From Rotaria socialis (Eukaryota > Rotifera > Eurotatoria > Philodinida > Philodinidae), in contig CAJNYU010000609.1 in assembly GCA_905331475.1 (NCBI GenBank), forward strand, positions 10,261 to 74,260: 64,000 bases of DNA. The letters are read 5' to 3'. The translations under genes and the position numbers were made by a program. This document shows, piece by piece, positions 62,584 through 64,000 of this stretch. A model generated the notes under the pieces. It did no database searches. It was given only the letters and a program-made list of their open reading frames with translations, and was not told the DNA's origin. Position 1 is the stretch's first letter, and every line of letters starts with the position of its first letter.

Positions 62584-64000
62584 TAAGTACTGTATGATTT
62601 TCTCTTCACACAATACACTATCATTTCAACTAAAACTTTACGTGCCGTTTCCTTTCGTTGCTCGTATTTTCTCTATATTATTCTTTCCGTGTTCATTTTA
62701 CATGCTTTATTATTTCTTGAGATGAGTACAACTATCTCATATTTTTCTTCTTTTTCTATTTAGTGTACTTTTCCTTCTGACAATAGAAAAATAAATTGAA
62801 TTGCATCGACGTGAACTCGAGGTTCTTCTCTAAAACATTCCCTCATATGCTTGATGCTGGTATACAAAGACTGAAATCCTTAGGAGATCAAATTCAAAAT
62901 CAGTTTACTTGATACGTTTCGAATTCTCGTTTTTTTTTCATGGAACGTCTCTATAAATATCACAAAGATCCTATTATTTTAATTGTGGTCTTGTTTTTGT
63001 TGTTGCTGAAGTTTTTTGGTAAGCAATTAAGTCAAGAACTAGTTTAGCAATATTAAATTCTCTTTTTGGCGAGGGTGACAAAGCCTAAATAAACCATTAG
63101 TTGCGTTGAATATAGGTGACATGTGAAAATGGAATTTGTCACTCTCCAATTCATTTTCGTTCGTAAAGGGCTTATATGATCGATCAAGAATCAACACTGT
63201 ATTCATTCTGATGACAAAAAGAAATGTATTAGAATATATATGAAATCATCAAATAGAGAGCTCTCCACCGATACAAAACGCAACAAAATATAATTAAAAA
63301 GGTTTTTTGATTGGTTCTCACATCATGGCACGATATATATATATATGTTCCATTCAATAAATGTTTCATAAACAAAATCAAAAACTAGCATTTCTAGCCA
63401 CTTCTATGACTCAGGGGACCATCGATTGAATACACCTTCGAAGATATATTGCAATCTGTCGCCCAAGTTTGACTAAAATGGGTACGACAAATTTCAATAT
63501 AACAGTCAATCCATCAGAAAGACCCAAAATAATTGTGAATACATATATATGTTATCGAATCTCGTATTGATTGAATAAGTGCATAGAAGAGAAGCACACG
63601 CTGTATAATAATAGTCATAAGTGGTATTTTTCTCCCACTGTTCAATAAGAAGATTATTGATTAAAGACGAAACTGGGACATGTGGAGATGATAGTGCGAA
63701 ATCAAGAAATACTGATAAGTCTAAATTTTATCAAAACAAACTGCTCTTTTGAATTTCAATTCATCAACGAACTTACTAGTTGAAAAGGGTGTCTCATCAA
63801 GATCTTCTATGTCTTACTTTCAGTATCAGTATTTTCTGTTCGTGGTTACATTCGATTGCATATAAGTCAACCGGTGACTCGAACAACTATTTTCAGAATA
63901 ACAGTGAGTTCACCAAATATGCCTAAAACCGTTGAAACTATGTAAAAAAAAGTCATGACGAGTTGTGAATGTGTATGAACATTGCAGAGGTTTACACTAT
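62584..64000. other. Right-end intergenic DNA
   Basis: FAD oxidase 3' UTR with AATAAA at 62790-62795, then AT-rich DNA with a TA microsatellite at about 63334-63347. No gene recognised. Confidence 0.4.

Overview
The window reads as nuclear DNA of a small metazoan, most probably a bdelloid rotifer (Adineta/Rotaria/Philodina group). The DNA is AT-rich. Protein genes are cut by many GT-AG introns of only about 45-70 nt. The products are animal housekeeping proteins (annexin, XPB/ERCC3, SNIP1, HSP110, HSBP1, Pitchfork/CIMAP3). These lie beside plant-like or bacterial-like genes (SABATH methyltransferase, FAD oxidase, BioF2-type acyltransferase). A decayed member of a protein family I associate with bdelloid ADP-ribosyltransferase loci sits at the left end, and TGTGGG-like telomere-type motifs are scattered through non-coding DNA. 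The species cannot be fixed from sequence alone.

Layout. 1-2.2 kb: ADP-ribosyltransferase-family pseudogene (-) abutting a 234-bp foldback. 3.6-10.5 kb: gene-dense block with annexin (+), Pitchfork-like ciliary protein (+), HSBP1 (-) and a double 2H-phosphoesterase (+). 13.1-15.3 kb: double-ZZ-finger protein kinase (+). 15.3-25.4 kb: repeat-rich, gene-poor stretch with two 310-bp MITE copies, a broken Tc1/mariner element, an LTR-like segment with a 46-bp minisatellite, and an AATT-rich hairpin next to a 20-G tract. 25.5-28.6 kb: membrane/acyltransferase fusion (+). 30.1-30.9 kb: F-box/PP2-like gene (-). 31.9-36.8 kb: compact same-strand cluster SNIP1 - 49-aa membrane smORF - XPB, probably an operon. 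40.8-42.5 kb: leucine-rich-repeat type I membrane protein (+). 45.9-51.1 kb: HSP110/HSPA4 (+), with a 584-bp foldback in one intron and a sequence gap in another. 53.2-55.1 kb: C2-PDZ protein (+). 55.8-56.8 kb: SABATH carboxyl methyltransferase (-). 57-61 kb: repeats and a 585-bp MITE. 61.1-62.6 kb: intronless bacterial-type FAD oxidase (+).

Functional links: SNIP1 and XPB both act in the nucleus in transcription and DNA-damage contexts, which suits co-transcription. HSBP1 and HSP110 both belong to the heat-shock response but are 37 kb apart. The other genes look like independent units. Exon borders are read by eye from splice signals and family similarity. Every multi-exon model keeps an open frame from start to stop, with total lengths close to the human family members where I compared them. 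The exception is the ZZ-kinase, which is open from its first visible acceptor but lacks a resolved start. No tRNA, rRNA or CRISPR array was seen.
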